Below the pieces are notes generated by a model, which saw only the letters and a program-made list of their open reading frames with translations, made no database searches and had not been told where the DNA came from. Shown here one piece after another: positions 27,565 through 36,950 of a DNA stretch of 64,000 nucleotides. The stretch is from the NCBI GenBank assembly GCA_001548435.1, contig AP017308.1:1-64000 (forward strand). Direction: 5' to 3'. The first letter of the stretch is position 1, and each line of letters begins with the position of its first letter. The translations under genes and the position numbers were made by a program. This stretch comes from Leptolyngbya sp. NIES-3755 (lineage in GTDB: Bacteria; Cyanobacteriota; Cyanobacteriia; Leptolyngbyales; Leptolyngbyaceae).

Positions 27565-30500
27565 TGCGATACGATCGGATTTGCCAAGGTTCGATTTTGT
27601 CAGGAATATTGAGCGGTCTTTCTAGCAAATCAACTGATTCAATGATCTCGAAGTTACCTTTCAAGTCCAGTTCTGCGGGTTCACCGTGGCATTCGTAACA
27701 GCGCAGAACATACTCGTCTGGATTGTCTTCGGATTGCTTCAGACTGGTGAGAATGAGATTGTCTGAACCAAGATCGAGGAAGGAATGGACGGGCGGGAGA
27801 GTGCCGTTTTCGGGGAGATCAGAGAGCACGATCGCATGAAGCGGATTGCAAAACTCCTCAGCTTTCCGAACTGTTTGAGCTTCTTTCCAGTTGCCAGCAT
27901 GAGGATAAATTGCATAGCTAAATGTATGTTGTCCCAAGTCGGCTTCTGGATCAGGAAATTCTGAACCGCGCAGTAATGTGAGCCGAATTTGATTGGATTT
28001 GCAATCGTATCCGTGTTTGGATTCGCTGAGAATGCTGACTCCGTAATTTTCGTCGCTTAAGTCAGCCCAATGAAGTGCAGGGACTTCCCATTTCGCTTTC
28101 TCGGCTTCAGTTTGGGGGATTGTGGTTCTCTCGATCGAGCCTCCCGCAATTTCATAAGTTGCAGAATTCGATTCAAGATTGAGCGGAAATGCAACTTTGA
28201 CTAAAGTATGACGTTCCTGCCAATTAATTTCATTTTCAATTTTTAGAATGGGTGTCTCTGGCTCTAATAGATAGGTTTGTTTAAACGTGGAGTTTCCAAA
28301 CTTGCGAATGACACAAATTCTGCGATCAGCGAATCCTTCACCTCGATCGTGATTCTCAATTTTCACAAGTTCAGTAGGAGGGAGAGAGTGCTGTGTATAT
28401 TCCGGATCAATATTCCAAGCGTCCCAATATTGACCTGAATCTTGAAATATCTGAAGCTGGTTGCCTAAGCCACTCAATATTTCTCGCTTATTTACTTTGT
28501 CAAATATGCTTGATAAATCTCCTGTTTGTTCATCTACAACAACTTTGAGATACTGATTCTCCAAAGTCCAATGGCAATGATGAAGAGGATGCTGATTGAT
28601 TGGATCTCCTGGACTTAACCAAAAAGTTTGATAGCCTACAGGTGGAATGTTTTCTGCTTGAAATGTAATCAGCGTACAACGAGAAGGTTGATTAGGTTCT
28701 TGGTTCCATCTTGTCCATTGACCAATTTTAATTTCTTCACCTTTTAGATTAAGAACTTTCCAAGTACGATTAGTAGAGACTGAAATAGTGACTCGATTTG
28801 ATTGCTGCCAAGCAGATGAATTAAAAATAACGATTAGCTTTGCATCTGGGTGTGGTGGAATCGGAGTTTGAAGGCAGCTTGCAATTGTTCTCGTCGCTGC
28901 TACTCCGATTGTGGGACGAGCAGCTAATCTCCAAGATCTATTCGCAGCTTTAAAGACTGAATTAATCGATGTACCTGGTAAAATGTCATGAAATTGATTA
29001 AATAGTACGAGTTTCCAGTTGTCTTGTATATCTTCTTGCTCGTATGCAGGTTCTTCGACAGTAATTAAAGCTAAAGATCGCCAAAGCTCATCATTTTTTA
29101 GGACAATTTCACACCGTTGATTATATCTTTTCTGCTCGCCATGTGTTGTATAGCAACCGCGATGAAATTCTAGATAAAGCTCATCATTCCAAGTATCTTT
29201 TGGAGATTCTAAACTTTCTAAATAGTTCAATGTAGTGATGAATTCTAATTTTGGAAAAAAAGGCGATCGCTTCCATCTCTCGGCAATTTCCAACATATCC
29301 CGTGTCGGACCTCCACCATGATCGCCCACGCCAAACAGCCACAGTGCACGAGGTTGCCCGGTTTTCTTCACCCAGTCCCAAGCGAACTTCGCCATTTTGA
29401 TCGGCTCGATCGCTTCTCCGATCGGCGATGACATCAAACTTTTGATCTGACTTCCATCCGGTGCTTGCCAGTTAAACCATTCATACGGAAACTGAGTCGT
29501 ATCATTCCATCGAAGCTTCTGTGTAACAAAATAATCAATCCCTGCAAGTTTGAGAAATTGTGGAGTTTGCCAATTGAAGCCGAAGGTGTCAGGAAGCCAT
29601 GCAACGCGGCAGATTTCACCAAACTTTTCTTGACAGTAACGTTGACCATATAAGAGATGACGTGCGATCGATTCTGCATTGATCAAGTTCATCTCTGGTT
29701 CAACCCACATTCCGCCAACGATTTCCCACTTTCCAGCTTTGACTTGAGCTTGAATTTGAGCAAAAATCTCTGGTCGATTCTCTTCAATCCATTCGTATAA
29801 AGCGGGTGTTGTGTGGCAAAAAGTGAGTTCTGGATAATCTTTTTGTAGGTTTAGAACTGAAACAAATGTGCGTTCTGCGGCTCTCCAAGTTTCTTCAACA
29901 TCCCAGAGCCAAGCCATGTCTAAATGGGCGTGACCGAGTAGAAAAATGGTGTGTTGTTTGATTTGGGAACTGAGAGGTAAAAGGGAAGATCTTAGGGTTT
30001 CTAGGGATTGGTGGAAAGATTGCCGATCGCTAATCTCCCAATCAAATTCAACCTCTAATTCTTCCAACTCAAACGCATCAGTATAAGTCTGAATAACTTC
30101 TAATTCATCTGCAACGAATCCTGGATCAATCTCATCGTAATTCGATTCATAGATTAAACGCGATCGCATTAATCCCCCAATGTCATGCCCTGGACTAATC
30201 AATCGAATTGCAACCGCAACTTTTTCACCTGAAACAACATTAGAACTTAAAACAATTCGACAAGAATGATCAAATAAATCGCCTTCTTGAACTTTCTCAC
30301 CGTTTATATAAACTTCTGCGAATTCTGCCCACCAAGTTAACGCCAATCTCAGCGTTAATCCCGCTACTGGATACTCATTTAATGACTTAGGAAAAACGAA
30401 TTCCTGATAGAACCAGCGAACTTTTTGCCCTTTCTCCCACACCAAATATCGCTTCTCGTTCAGTTCAATTTTTGTAAAGGACTGTGACGAAATATCTTCG

Positions 30501-30598
30501 ATCGCGCAATCTTCACAGACTAACCAGTGCTCGATCGTGTCTTGTTGGACTAAGTTGCGTAAACGCTCGATAAATGATGCAGCAAGAACGTCAGTCAT
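27548..30598 (-). CDS. Alpha-mannosidase, glycoside hydrolase family 38
   Basis: A 1016-residue protein with the GH38 layout: an N-terminal beta domain, a catalytic beta/alpha barrel from about residue 215, and a large C-terminal beta-sandwich. Zinc ligands are visible in LLGHAHLDMAWLWD, the nucleophile Asp in AWLPDTFGFNWQTPQ, and the FGVGDHGGGPT motif follows. No signal peptide is seen, so it is likely cytosolic, as in other bacterial members that hydrolyse alpha-mannosides. It has no sugar transporter or regulator nearby. Many codons near 28.4-29.2 kb are AT-richer than elsewhere. Confidence 0.93.
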   Translation of the reverse strand: MTDVLAASFIERLRNLVQQDTIEHWLVCEDCAIEDISSQSFTKIELNEKRYLVWEKGQKVRWFYQEFVFPKSLNEYPVAGLTLRLALTWWAEFAEVYINGEKVQEGDLFDHSCRIVLSSNVVSGEKVAVAIRLISPGHDIGGLMRSRLIYESNYDEIDPGFVADELEVIQTYTDAFELEELEVEFDWEISDRQSFHQSLETLRSSLLPLSSQIKQHTIFLLGHAHLDMAWLWDVEETWRAAERTFVSVLNLQKDYPELTFCHTTPALYEWIEENRPEIFAQIQAQVKAGKWEIVGGMWVEPEMNLINAESIARHLLYGQRYCQEKFGEICRVAWLPDTFGFNWQTPQFLKLAGIDYFVTQKLRWNDTTQFPYEWFNWQAPDGSQIKSLMSSPIGEAIEPIKMAKFAWDWVKKTGQPRALWLFGVGDHGGGPTRDMLEIAERWKRSPFFPKLEFITTLNYLESLESPKDTWNDELYLEFHRGCYTTHGEQKRYNQRCEIVLKNDELWRSLALITVEEPAYEQEDIQDNWKLVLFNQFHDILPGTSINSVFKAANRSWRLAARPTIGVAATRTIASCLQTPIPPHPDAKLIVIFNSSAWQQSNRVTISVSTNRTWKVLNLKGEEIKIGQWTRWNQEPNQPSRCTLITFQAENIPPVGYQTFWLSPGDPINQHPLHHCHWTLENQYLKVVVDEQTGDLSSIFDKVNKREILSGLGNQLQIFQDSGQYWDAWNIDPEYTQHSLPPTELVKIENHDRGEGFADRRICVIRKFGNSTFKQTYLLEPETPILKIENEINWQERHTLVKVAFPLNLESNSATYEIAGGSIERTTIPQTEAEKAKWEVPALHWADLSDENYGVSILSESKHGYDCKSNQIRLTLLRGSEFPDPEADLGQHTFSYAIYPHAGNWKEAQTVRKAEEFCNPLHAIVLSDLPENGTLPPVHSFLDLGSDNLILTSLKQSEDNPDEYVLRCYECHGEPAELDLKGNFEIIESVDLLERPLNIPDKIEPWQIRSYRIKKKA

Positions 30599-30641
30599 AC
30601 CGATATGATGAGGGTGAGAAATGCGATCCGTCCCCCAGTCT

Positions 30642-32108
30642 ATGACTTCTCGACGCTACCAAAGCCAATTTTTCAAGTTTGTTACCCAACAGACTCAGAA
30701 GCTCGCAGATAAAAGCGCGACTCTCCTCAGACACGCGAAAGTCACTGCGATCTGGACGACTCAAATTTTGCTGTACCCGATTTATGCTACGTTTCAGGGC
30801 ACAAGAGCGATCGGGCAACAAATTGGACGAACTGTGGAAAAAGCAGTCTTGCGATTGCGGATGAGTCGAGAGGAAATCACGACCGAAACGAATTTAAGTG
30901 ATGCACCAATTCAAAATGTGCTGACTGCGGTGAAACGGGCACTGGTCAGCGGCGGAAATCTGCCTGTTTTGAGAGAACGGCATCCCTTGGTCTTGATTGG
31001 GCGATTCTTGATGCGACGGGAAGAAACGTCGATCGCATCCAATCCGTATCACATTCAAGGAATTGCTTGTGCTGTGGATACTCACAAATTCGTTCTCATT
31101 CTCGAAGACAACGTAATTTTCGATATTCTCACGCCTGAACAACAGCAGCAAATCGAACATCGCATCCGGTTAGAACTGGCACGATATTGGCAATGGAAAC
31201 GGAAGCTATATCTCAAATCTGCGCCGCTCGGATTGACTGAAGATCGAGAAACATTACTGCCGCCAATTCGGGTGTTTAGACAGTTAATGGCTTGGGTGCA
31301 AACGAGTCCAGTCGCGATCGCAATTAATCTCTTTCAAGAAGCCGAAATTATAGAGCAACCTGGTGAACTCGATTGGTTCATCCCCTCTGTGCCGCTCTCT
31401 GCTTGGAATCCTGGCACGTTAATTCCGAAAGCGCCAAGTCCAAGAAATATCACGTCTTGGTTTGCTCAATTGCCGAACTTGTCAGACTTAGAAGCGTTGA
31501 TCTGGGCAGCGATTCACTACTTCTTTGGAGAACGGACTCGATTTTCTCCAGCACATGAGGCATTGTCAGGAACGACTTCGACAAATTTGGGATTTCGGCA
31601 TCTGTTTCGCGTTTCAGGACGAGAAGCGATGCCCAAGGGCACAGCAAAGCTGCCCGCACCTCCAGAAACGTTAATTTTGGAAGGAACCGCGACCGGATTT
31701 GGGGAAGCTCGATCGTTCTCGTTTGCGCCTTCGCTAAAACAGAAAATTCAGGAGTATCTGAGAAAGCTTTCGGGTGTAATCGTGCATCAAAAGAAAGTGA
31801 TCGCTTGGGAAGAGACTTCGATCGTGATTTCTCAAACAGAAGAGATCGTGACTCAACCTCGATCGAGTCTCATCAACCTCGAATCGAATCCCACTGAAAT
31901 CATTTCAACTCAAACCAACACGCTAACCGTAGAAGCTCCAGAACCTTTCGAGGTTGAAACAGCATTTGATTGGATCGAAACCCCGGTCAATCAATCGGAA
32001 TACGTTCTCACCCCGTGGCAGAAGTTCCTTCAATCGATCGATTCTGGATTTTTGTGGATTGAACAGCACATCATTTTGTTCTGGCGGTGGCTCACTCGTT
32101 GGCATTAA
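30642..32108 (+). CDS. Conserved cyanobacterial protein, unknown function
   Basis: About 488 residues from ATG 30642 (an earlier in-frame start at 30621 gives 495). An N-terminal amphipathic region (SQFFKFVTQQTQKLADKSATLL) with a weak hydrophobic segment precedes a globular part containing NVLTAVKRALVSGG, HPLVLIGRFL and YHIQGIACAVDTHKFVLILEDN. The tail ends in W-x-F-L, typical of a long cyanobacterial family without assigned function. No enzyme motif was found. Confidence 0.75.
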   Translation: MTSRRYQSQFFKFVTQQTQKLADKSATLLRHAKVTAIWTTQILLYPIYATFQGTRAIGQQIGRTVEKAVLRLRMSREEITTETNLSDAPIQNVLTAVKRALVSGGNLPVLRERHPLVLIGRFLMRREETSIASNPYHIQGIACAVDTHKFVLILEDNVIFDILTPEQQQQIEHRIRLELARYWQWKRKLYLKSAPLGLTEDRETLLPPIRVFRQLMAWVQTSPVAIAINLFQEAEIIEQPGELDWFIPSVPLSAWNPGTLIPKAPSPRNITSWFAQLPNLSDLEALIWAAIHYFFGERTRFSPAHEALSGTTSTNLGFRHLFRVSGREAMPKGTAKLPAPPETLILEGTATGFGEARSFSFAPSLKQKIQEYLRKLSGVIVHQKKVIAWEETSIVISQTEEIVTQPRSSLINLESNPTEIISTQTNTLTVEAPEPFEVETAFDWIETPVNQSEYVLTPWQKFLQSIDSGFLWIEQHIILFWRWLTRWH

Positions 32109-32180
32109 AAACGATCCCGCACTCCTGTAAGATGAAAGGACGATTCCTAACCATCTCCCATCGCCTTTGGAGTTATTGAC

Positions 32181-32297
32181 ATGATCACGCTCAAAATTGT
32201 TGTTTATATCACCGTTGCCTTCTTCGTTGGTTTATTCGTGTTCGGGTTCCTTTCAAACGACCCCGCACGGAACCCCAACCGCCGCGACTTAGAATAA
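32181..32297 (+). CDS. psbI: Photosystem II reaction centre protein I
   Basis: 38 residues, the exact family length: [21 protein letters not shown], then [17 protein letters not shown]. PsbI is a one-helix subunit next to D1 and CP43. It is alone and followed by a strong terminator at 32322, so it is transcribed as a monocistronic unit. Confidence 0.98.
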   Translation: MITLKIVVYITVAFFVGLFVFGFLSNDPARNPNRRDLE

Positions 32298-32321
32298 TTC
32301 GATCTCGCATTCGAGAACGAG

Positions 32322-32346
32322 AGGGCAGACGACCTGCCCTTTTTTT
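32322..32346 (+). terminator. Terminator of psbI
   Basis: A 7-bp GC-rich stem (32322-32328 with 32334-32340), 5-nt loop and a run of T, 25 bp after the psbI stop. Confidence 0.93.
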
Positions 32347-32445
32347 ATAGGAAAACCAGTGGAATCAATTTGGCGATCGCGCTCGTCATCCGCTAAAGTG
32401 CCTATGCAGTTCCCTATTTTTAGCTTCGAGACAAATTTATAAGAT

Positions 32446-34644
32446 ATGCCTTATCCGGTTCCCCCTCCTGAACCCCCTGCGATCGTCCGACCCGCTCCAG
32501 TTCCTTCCACTCAGGTTGAGCTTGCTAAACCCACTCCACCTGAAAAGGTCCCAATGGAGCAAGAGACCTCAAATCGTGCCGCAGATTTAGCAGGAACCGA
32601 ATCGATCGCGGTTTCAGAACCGAATTGGCGCTTTTCAGATTCAGAACCGAATTGGAGCTTTGCAGAAACTCCCGTCGCCCAAACGCCTCAACCTCCTGCG
32701 ACAATCCCCTCTAGCCCGCTTCCAATCCCAATTCCTACACCAACGCCAGCTCCCACCCCAACCCCGACTCCAAACAATATTCCAACCGAACGGCTCAATG
32801 CGGAGGGCGTTCTCGAACTGAAAGCCGATCGACAAGAATTTGATCAGTTTCGCCAAGTTTTCACCGCTGAAGGTAACGTCTCACTGCGGTTTCGAGGCGC
32901 ATTACTGACAGGCAATCGTTTACAGGTGAATTTAGTCAATCGACTGGTGGTTGCAGATGGAAACGTCGCACTCACCAGAGGTGAACAAATTTTGCGGGGA
33001 GCGCGATTTCGCTACAACTTGATTCAAGAAGAAGGAACCGTCGAACAAGCCAGCGGCGAGATCTTTATTCCCAGTGCGGGAACAGATTTGAATCCGAATT
33101 TGCCGACGAATATTACGGCGGGAGTCGTTCCGGTTGGATCAGTCGGCGATCGAGCGTTGGCAACTCAGAATAATATTTCTCAGGCGGGCGGTGTGCGAAT
33201 CATCGTCGGGTCGCAGCAGAACCCAAGCGGCATTCCTGGTTTGCCTCAAGATGGCGGCAGCGTCCGGAGATTACGCTTTGAAGCGGCACAAATTGCATTT
33301 TATCCAGAAGGATTTCAGGCAAATAACATTCGGATTACGAACGATCCCTATTCGCCACCAGAACTAGAACTTAGAGCCGATCGAGCAGAACTGAGAAGAG
33401 TCGGACCTTTGCGCGATGAAATTCGCACGACTCGAAATCGATTGGTTTTTGATCAAGGATTTAGCTTGCCGTTACCCAGTCGAACGATCGTGCTTGATCG
33501 AAATCAGCGATCGCCTGCTTTATTCAATTTTGGATTTGATGGAAACGATCGCGGCGGTGTCTTTATCGAGCGTGAGATTAACGTCTTGCCACAATCGCCC
33601 GTTCAGTTCACCGTTACACCTCAGTTTTTTGTGCAACGAGCGATCGAAGACCGGAGTAATATCGCCAATCTGTTTGGATTACGCAGTCAATTAGCGGCGC
33701 GGGTCAGTCCTCGAACCTTCATTCGGGGGGATGGCGTATTAACAAGTTTAGATTTCAGCCGGATTGAAAGTTCGCTACGGGGAAGTTTGCGAGCGCAGCA
33801 ACTCATTGGAACTCATACCTTGAGTTTGGAAGCGAGTTATCGCGATCGCTTATTCAATAATTCGCTCGGCTTCCAAGATGTCCAAAGCAGTCTGGGAGCG
33901 GTCTTTTTCTCGCCTGTTGTCCCGATCGGAAACACTGGGATTAATCTCAGTTACCAATTAGGTTATCAATACGTGAATGCAGATACCGATCGAGTTGATT
34001 TACTGGCTCCTGTTCGATCGAACAATCGGATTAGTCTCAGTCGATTCCAAGCGAGTGCGGCTCTGAGTCGGGCGTTTACGCTTTGGCAAGGTCAGCCATT
34101 ACCTGCAACTCCGGATCAAGGCTTACGGTATTCTCCGATTCCGATTCGTCCTTTTGTCGCGCTGGCAGTGGGGGTTACGGGTGTGGGAACGGCTTACAGT
34201 AATGGAGACAATCAAAATAGCATCAGTGGCGCAGTGAGTTTAGTGGGTCAGTTTGGGCGATTTTCCCGTCCGTTCCTGGATTACACTGCGTTCAATGTCA
34301 CGTATTCTCAGGCGTTTCGATCAGGATTATCTCCATTTTTATTCGATCGATTAGCCGACGATCGGATTCTCTACGCGGGGATTACTCAGCAGATTTACGG
34401 TCCATTTCGCATCGGATTTCAAACGGCTTACAATGTCAGTAATGGTCGTGAAATTAGTACTGATTACTTTTTGGAATACAAGCGACGGACTTATGGAATC
34501 ACTGTAAGATACAATCCAGTGCAAGAACTGGGATCAGTCGGATTTGAGATCAGTGACTTTAATTGGAATCGAGGCAGTACAGAGCCATTCTCCGGTAGCG
34601 GTGTGATTCCAGTCGAGGGCGGCGTGATTCGATCGCCCCAGTAG
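32446..34644 (+). CDS. LptD-like outer membrane protein (DUF3769)
   Basis: A 732-residue protein. A Pro-rich N-terminus with a long PTPTPAPT-type linker (about residues 87-115) precedes an OstA/LptD-like jelly-roll region (VLELKADRQEFDQFRQVFTAEGNVSLRF, with LLTGNRLQVNLVNRLVVADGNV) and then a beta-barrel region rich in alternating residues and aromatic girdles, ending RGSTEPFSGSGV. In cyanobacteria DUF3769 proteins are the counterpart of LptD, which inserts lipopolysaccharide in the outer membrane. No classical signal peptide is visible at the annotated ATG, so an unusual export signal or another start is possible. Confidence 0.85.
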   Translation: MPYPVPPPEPPAIVRPAPVPSTQVELAKPTPPEKVPMEQETSNRAADLAGTESIAVSEPNWRFSDSEPNWSFAETPVAQTPQPPATIPSSPLPIPIPTPTPAPTPTPTPNNIPTERLNAEGVLELKADRQEFDQFRQVFTAEGNVSLRFRGALLTGNRLQVNLVNRLVVADGNVALTRGEQILRGARFRYNLIQEEGTVEQASGEIFIPSAGTDLNPNLPTNITAGVVPVGSVGDRALATQNNISQAGGVRIIVGSQQNPSGIPGLPQDGGSVRRLRFEAAQIAFYPEGFQANNIRITNDPYSPPELELRADRAELRRVGPLRDEIRTTRNRLVFDQGFSLPLPSRTIVLDRNQRSPALFNFGFDGNDRGGVFIEREINVLPQSPVQFTVTPQFFVQRAIEDRSNIANLFGLRSQLAARVSPRTFIRGDGVLTSLDFSRIESSLRGSLRAQQLIGTHTLSLEASYRDRLFNNSLGFQDVQSSLGAVFFSPVVPIGNTGINLSYQLGYQYVNADTDRVDLLAPVRSNNRISLSRFQASAALSRAFTLWQGQPLPATPDQGLRYSPIPIRPFVALAVGVTGVGTAYSNGDNQNSISGAVSLVGQFGRFSRPFLDYTAFNVTYSQAFRSGLSPFLFDRLADDRILYAGITQQIYGPFRIGFQTAYNVSNGREISTDYFLEYKRRTYGITVRYNPVQELGSVGFEISDFNWNRGSTEPFSGSGVIPVEGGVIRSPQ

Positions 34645-34672
34645 AATAATAAGCAGTTAATTTTGCTAAGTC

Positions 34673-34858
34673 ATGAAAAACATCAAAATCATCGTCGAGA
34701 AGCATCCTGACGGTTATGTTGCCTATCCCCTTGGAATTGAAGGAGTTGTCGTGGGTGAGGGCGACACTTATGAAGAGGCTTTAGCGGATGTCAAATCTGC
34801 AATTCGGTTTCACATTGAGACGTTTGGAAAAAACGATCGAGAGGGATGTCAATTCTAA
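34673..34858 (+). CDS. HicB-like antitoxin, orphan
   Basis: 61 residues: IIVEKHPDGYVAYPLGIEGVVVGEGDTYEEALADVKSAIRFHIETFG is the partial RNase H fold of HicB antitoxins, including the G-E-G-D-T-x-E-E-A motif. No HicA toxin (a small dsRBD-like protein) is adjacent, and no C-terminal DNA-binding domain is present. It is a solo HicB, perhaps a relic or a partner of a distant gene. Confidence 0.8.
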   Translation: MKNIKIIVEKHPDGYVAYPLGIEGVVVGEGDTYEEALADVKSAIRFHIETFGKNDREGCQF

Positions 34859-34915
34859 AAAGAATGGTTTTAGATAGAGGAAATCGACTGCTTTTTTGCC
34901 TTAGAATGGCGAAGT

Positions 34916-35749
34916 ATGACGATAGATCAGGCAAAAGGTTCTTCTAACGATTTCAATGCGTCTCTGTGGCATGAGACCGCGACTCAAGTAGTGGACTTAT
35001 TAATTCACTACGGCTTTGATCTGGGCGGAAATCAGGCACGACAACTGATCGATCGATGGCAATCCACTTACTCCCCGATTTGGATTCGGTGGGCAGTGAT
35101 TGAAGCGCTTTACCAAGGACGATATAAAGCGATTTCAGTCGAACAAATTCTGCAACTTTGGCAACGCCGCCAGCAACCTCGCTATCACTTCAATTACGAG
35201 TTTGAACGGTTAGTTTGCAACAAGTTTCCCCGCAATTTATCAGAATACTCCAAACAAAAACCCGCCCCAGAGATATCGATTTTGCTGGATCTGCCTGCAC
35301 CGAGTCGAGCTGCTTCCCCTGCACCGAAGGCAGTCACAGATTCGTTGATTTCAGAACCGCCACCGTGGGCAGAATTGGCAGAGCAAATTCAACAAGAAGA
35401 ACCCGCTGAATCGACAGGCACTCCGCCTGGTGGAGCGATCGCGCCGTTGAACGTGGAGCACATTGAAGCCCCAGAGATTTTGCTCAATCGAGTTGCTAAA
35501 CTGCAAGCTGGGGTCGAAGCTTTAATCGAGCAAGCGACCTCAAGTTTAAATGCTTCTAATGAGGCGATGAAAATAAAGTTTCACCCTGAAGAAACGAAGA
35601 ATGAACCAGAGGATGCTGAAGAATCATTGCTCGATCCGTCTGAAGACGTGCATCCTCCGATTCACCAATTTATGCCCGCACCAACCGAATCAGAATTTCA
35701 TAGCAAATTGAAAGCAGTGGTCGAACAAGAAACGACGATCGATTCATAA
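34916..35749 (+). CDS. Conserved cyanobacterial protein, unknown function
   Basis: 277 residues. The N-terminal 110 are helical (DLLIHYGFDLGGNQARQLIDRW, IWIRWAVIEALYQGRYKAISVEQILQLWQRR, HFNYEFERLVCNKFPRNLS), resembling a winged-helix fold; the rest is acidic, Pro/Glu-rich and probably disordered (EPEDAEESLLDPSEDVHPP). The first block is widely conserved in cyanobacteria; the role is unknown. Confidence 0.8.
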   Translation: MTIDQAKGSSNDFNASLWHETATQVVDLLIHYGFDLGGNQARQLIDRWQSTYSPIWIRWAVIEALYQGRYKAISVEQILQLWQRRQQPRYHFNYEFERLVCNKFPRNLSEYSKQKPAPEISILLDLPAPSRAASPAPKAVTDSLISEPPPWAELAEQIQQEEPAESTGTPPGGAIAPLNVEHIEAPEILLNRVAKLQAGVEALIEQATSSLNASNEAMKIKFHPEETKNEPEDAEESLLDPSEDVHPPIHQFMPAPTESEFHSKLKAVVEQETTIDS

Positions 35750-35772
35750 ATTCTCACACCCAATTCTTTGAA

Positions 35773-36006
35773 CTACCGAGGGATCAATCGCTGCCGTCCA
35801 CCGATTCCCGGGTTGAACAATGCAGCCAATTCGGATTCGGGTAATCGATCAAGCCATTCCTCGATGTCCGATTCGCTCACACTGTAACCGCGTTCGTTTG
35901 CCAATTCGACTAAGAATTGTGGATCGCTTGAGGCTTGTAACCGATTCTGAAGGACATGATCTTTTTGTACAGCTTTGAAGAAAGCAGCGGCGTGCTGTTG
36001 CGACAT
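35773..36006 (-). CDS. Nif11 domain protein
   Basis: 77 residues with the Nif11 leader-type domain: HAAAFFKAVQKDHVLQNRLQ, then FLVELANERGYSVSESDIEEWL. Nif11-like domains are often leader peptides of ribosomally made peptides with a GG cleavage site. Here the tail is LFNPGIGGRQRLIPR, a form common in free-standing cyanobacterial Nif11 proteins, and no peptide-modifying enzyme or transporter is nearby. The natural role of such solos is unknown. Confidence 0.9.
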   Translation of the reverse strand: MSQQHAAAFFKAVQKDHVLQNRLQASSDPQFLVELANERGYSVSESDIEEWLDRLPESELAALFNPGIGGRQRLIPR

Positions 36007-36037
36007 AATAAACTTCCTCGCATTTTTTTAATGTATT

Positions 36038-36092
36038 GGAATAGAGAAAGGACGTAGCGCTAAAATCCTCTATTCCCCTACGCTAGAGGATT
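36038..36092 (-). promoter_or_regulatory. Competing hairpins upstream of nif11-type gene
   Basis: Two mutually exclusive stems share bases 36068-36071: GGAATAGAG 36038-36046 with CTCTATTCC 36068-36076 (9 bp), and AATCCTCT 36064-36071 with AGAGGATT 36085-36092 (8 bp); a third weaker pair TAGCG 36055-36059 with CGCTA 36081-36085 fits inside. They lie between the divergent Nif11 gene and a HAD gene, so the direction is not certain. Confidence 0.45.
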
Positions 36093-36179
36093 CTGAGAAA
36101 GCGGATTCAGACTGATAGAAAAATTGATTAGACTGTATCTACGTATTAATTGTATGTTTACGAATTCTAAACCTCACCT

Positions 36180-36812
36180 GTGAACGTTATTCTGTTTGAT
36201 TTTGATGGCACGATCGTCGATAGTGTCGATGTTGGAGTTGAAATCACCAATCGTCTAGCGCTTGAATTTGGATTTCCACCGTTTGATCAAGCCACTTTAG
36301 AAGAGTTAAAGAACTTGGGATCACGTGGAGCACTGAAGCGATCGAAGATTCCCGTCTGGAAATTGCCTTTTCTAATTCGTCGTTTTACCGCTGAACTCAA
36401 TCGCGAAATTCCGCATCTGGAGCTATTTCCAGAGATGAAAGAAACCTTACTCGAATTGAAGCAGCAGGGAAATTTTCTTGGGATTGTTTCCACGAATTCT
36501 ATTAAGAATATTCAAGAATTTCTCAGAGTGCAGAATCTTACTTCTACGTTTGATGTGATTTCTGCAAGCTATTCGTTATTCGGAAAAAGTCGGCTGATTC
36601 AAAAAATAATGAGACAGCAAAAATTACAGCCGAGTCAAATCTATTATGTCGGCGACGAGACTCGTGATATTGAGGCAGCCAAGACAAGCGGAGTGAACTC
36701 GATCGCGACAACTTGGGGTTTAAATTCAGCCGAAATTTTATTGCAGCATCATCCGGATTTTCTGATTGATTGCCCAAAGGAATTGCTGAATTTGTTGATT
36801 GACAAAGCGTAA
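36180..36812 (+). CDS. HAD family hydrolase, phosphoglycolate-phosphatase-like
   Basis: 210 residues starting at GTG 36180: VILFDFDGTIVDS is motif I with the Asp nucleophile, STNSIKN motif II, and VGDETRDIEAAKTSG motif IV. A helical cap lies at about residues 20-85. It dephosphorylates a small phosphometabolite; phosphoglycolate or pyrophosphate are guesses. No closer ATG is in frame near the start. Confidence 0.9.
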   Translation: MNVILFDFDGTIVDSVDVGVEITNRLALEFGFPPFDQATLEELKNLGSRGALKRSKIPVWKLPFLIRRFTAELNREIPHLELFPEMKETLLELKQQGNFLGIVSTNSIKNIQEFLRVQNLTSTFDVISASYSLFGKSRLIQKIMRQQKLQPSQIYYVGDETRDIEAAKTSGVNSIATTWGLNSAEILLQHHPDFLIDCPKELLNLLIDKA

Positions 36813-36914
36813 TTTCCGCTGCTTTGTAACATAAAATACCTGTCGATCGAGACTTTCTGTAGCTGGTCTTAAAGAACGCCCCGTTTCAGGAATGCCTTCT
36901 TAAGATAGAAGTAA

Positions 36915-36950
36915 TCACACTTGTAGATTTATTACCCTACAAAAGTGTGA
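36915..36950 (+). promoter_or_regulatory. Leader hairpin upstream of fbp
   Basis: TCACACTTGTAG (36915-36926) pairs with CTAC (36937-36940), two unpaired A, then AAGTGTGA (36943-36950). A second small hairpin, CCCTGA 36960-36965 with TCAGGG 36969-36974, overlaps the Shine-Dalgarno AGGGAGGA and could tune fbp translation. Confidence 0.5.

Noticed and set aside
36923-36935. GTA-N7-TAC upstream of fbp as an NtcA site
   Set aside because: Spacing is seven, not eight, and no TAN3T box lies at 22 bases; it is part of the leader hairpin.
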